Positions 58,084 through 59,277 of a stretch of DNA of 59,277 nt are shown here, one piece after another. Position 1 is the first letter of the stretch; each line of letters begins with the position of its first letter. The notes under the pieces were generated by a model, which had not been told where the DNA came from, did not search any database, and saw nothing but the letters and a program-made list of their open reading frames with translations. Source of the stretch: Streptococcus taonis (GTDB taxonomy: Bacteria > Bacillota > Bacilli > Lactobacillales > Streptococcaceae); assembly GCF_029948085.1 (NCBI RefSeq), contig NZ_JARZZP010000001.1, positions 1,116 through 60,392 of the forward strand, written 5' to 3'. A program made the translations under genes and the position numbers.

Positions 58084-58908
58084 CTACTCCTTCAACTTAT
58101 CCTTACCATGTAGTACTTGATTAACCTTAGTATTCCAAGCCTGTAACCCTTCTCCTTCATAGTCTAGGTAAGTCACTCTATCTTGTAATTGACAAGGAAT
58201 CAAATCTTCAAAACAAGACCTATCTTTTGAAGGAATAACACACAAATGAAGAAAGGTATCTAAATCTAAACTATCTCTTACCTTCGCAACATGATAGCCA
58301 TCAAACATATAACCTGGTGCTTGAATTAATTCTTCATACAGAAAATGAAAACTAACGCCAGGAATGAACTTTTCTTGTAATTCCTCCTCAGACGGTGCCC
58401 GTCCTAACAAACGCTCCATAGCGAGTCGGTAACCCGAAGTCGTATTAGACCATCCGAACATGATATAGTCAAAATAGTCTGCTGGATCAGAAGCTGCATT
58501 ACGACTATCTGTAACTAGATCAGCCCCACTTTTACCAAATACTTTTACCGCCGACATGAGTTTTCCAATCTGAAAAATAGCCTGAGCCACCTCAACTGTA
58601 CAAGTATGACTACAATAATTTGAAGTAACCAACTTCCTCTGGATATCATAGGTAGAAGCTACAAGCCGATGACTTGGTCTGTAGGGAGGAAAATAGCTAT
58701 GCTCTTGCAAGTAATCATGAATTCGTATATTTAATTCATGATTCTCACATTCCACAATGGTCTGACGATGATGGTCCTGTTCATAAGCAATAAACTTTGC
58801 TAGTTTCTCCAATTCCCATCCTTGAATCTGAGGATAGTTTTCAAGAGCAAATTGATACATCCCATCCCACCGGAGACTAAAATCTGCATTACAAACTTTT
58901 ACAATCAT
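58084..58908 (-). CDS. Conserved protein of unknown function
   Basis: 274 aa, no signal peptide or membrane segment. The start is ATG 58908 preceded by GAGGAGAAGGACC; a longer frame to 58923 covers that site. It is rich in His, Tyr and Cys, with SNYCSHTCTVEVAQAIFQIG near residue 110, SGADLVTDSRNAASDPADYF near 145, and GRAPSEEELQEKFIPGVSFH near 185. I do not recognise the family. Its spacing of 3 nt to nnrD suggests a linked role, perhaps in metabolite repair, but this is only a guess. Confidence 0.8.
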   Translation of the reverse strand: MIVKVCNADFSLRWDGMYQFALENYPQIQGWELEKLAKFIAYEQDHHRQTIVECENHELNIRIHDYLQEHSYFPPYRPSHRLVASTYDIQRKLVTSNYCSHTCTVEVAQAIFQIGKLMSAVKVFGKSGADLVTDSRNAASDPADYFDYIMFGWSNTTSGYRLAMERLLGRAPSEEELQEKFIPGVSFHFLYEELIQAPGYMFDGYHVAKVRDSLDLDTFLHLCVIPSKDRSCFEDLIPCQLQDRVTYLDYEGEGLQAWNTKVNQVLHGKDKLKE

Positions 58909-58963
58909 GGTCCTTCTCCTCACATTCTCTTACTTTCATTATACACCTCACTACCCAATTAAT

Positions 58964-58994
58964 AAAGGAGAAGACTATGCTATCTTCTCCTTCT
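58964..58994 (-). terminator. Terminator of the right-edge surface gene
   Basis: AAGGAGAAGA paired with TCTTCTCCTT around an 11-nt loop, about 40 nt past the stop at 59036, with a TTATT tail on the minus strand. Confidence 0.75.
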
Positions 58995-59035
58995 TTTATA
59001 ATGATTAGCTTTTTCAGAGCTATGAGTTATCAACC

Positions 59036-59277
59036 TTACTTTTCTTTACGTTTAACAGTTAGTAGAGCCACTGATAAAACAAGACTGAGACTTGCTAGGA
59101 AGACAGCTGTATCAGATCGACTTTCACCTGTTTCTGGAAGTCTTGCTACACTTGCTTGACCTGAAGCATTTTCAAGAACCTCTCCATTAACTGCCGGTCC
59201 ATGAGCTGATTCTACTGGTTCTTGATTTTGTTCTTTATAGACAATCGCATAAAGTCCTAGATCTTTGGTGACAAATT
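59036..59277 (-). CDS. C-terminal end of an LPETG-anchored surface protein (partial)
   Basis: 80 codons are visible; the rest lies beyond the right edge. The sequence ends with the sortase motif LPETG in ASVARLPETGESRSDT, a hydrophobic helix AVFLASLSLVLSVALLTV and the basic tail KRKEK. Just upstream is a short spacer rich in Glu, Asn and Pro. This is a normal sortase A substrate. The rest of the protein and its function cannot be told. Confidence 0.9.
   Translation of the reverse strand, partial: FVTKDLGLYAIVYKEQNQEPVESAHGPAVNGEVLENASGQASVARLPETGESRSDTAVFLASLSLVLSVALLTVKRKEK

Overview
The window is chromosomal DNA of a low-GC Gram-positive coccus, almost certainly a Streptococcus of the mitis/oralis/pneumoniae group. 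The evidence is the protein content and gene order (dnaE-pfkA-pyk, infC-rpmI-rplT, rodA-DJ-1-HAD-gyrB-ezrA, def-rlmB-trxB), two YSIRK-type surface proteins, a pneumococcal-type PgdA, pdxST, and extended -10 (TGnTATAAT) promoters. The species cannot be fixed from sequence alone.

Region 1 (1-10.4 kb) is the accessory part. Two very large minus-strand cell-surface genes lie next to each other. The first runs off the left edge and has an adhesin-like N-terminus, a linker and long 249-residue repeats. The second (1980 aa) has a class-3 lipase domain on a stalk of G5-like repeats, and its sorting signal reads LPILG instead of LPxTG. The two share a nearly identical linker module. A decayed gene fragment lies just upstream of the second.

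Region 2 (10.4-37.3 kb) is mostly housekeeping: YtxH/DUF948 proteins, lgt-hprK, rpsU, nagB (with a GntR-type operator inside its promoter), a GDSL hydrolase and a HAD phosphatase, a CapA-like protein, def, rlmB, trxB, an amino-acid ABC transporter, an Ogt-Spx/ArsC-like fused ORF, a GNAT, hemolysin III, pdxST, cmk, a LysM-like protein, a ferredoxin, galE with a glycosyltransferase, trmK-nif3-DadA-like oxidoreductase, a P-type ATPase and plsC.

Region 3 (37.4-38.0 kb) holds tRNA-Thr(GGT) followed by an apparently independent structured non-coding RNA with its own consensus promoter and strong terminator. I could not assign this RNA to a known family.

Region 4 (38-59.3 kb) carries pyk-pfkA, dnaE, a B3/B4-domain protein, gloA, the translation operon infC-rpmI-rplT with an L20-type leader, pgdA, ezrA-gyrB-HAD, a DJ-1 protein, rodA, dinG, a 61-aa protein, nnrD with a conserved unknown protein, and the C-terminus of another LPETG surface protein at the right edge.

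Patterns across the window: a dispersed element of about 174 bp occurs twice, each copy directly after the stop of a minus-strand gene (trxB, ezrA). Five genes (rlmB, ferredoxin, P-type ATPase, HAD hydrolase, dinG) have a -10 box 5-8 nt before the start codon and no convincing Shine-Dalgarno, which suggests leaderless mRNAs. infC has a good Shine-Dalgarno in front of an AUA codon. I saw no prophage, transposase, CRISPR array or defence locus. The best candidates for something undescribed are the structured RNA, the dispersed element, and the altered sorting signal with its adjacent module-sharing surface genes.
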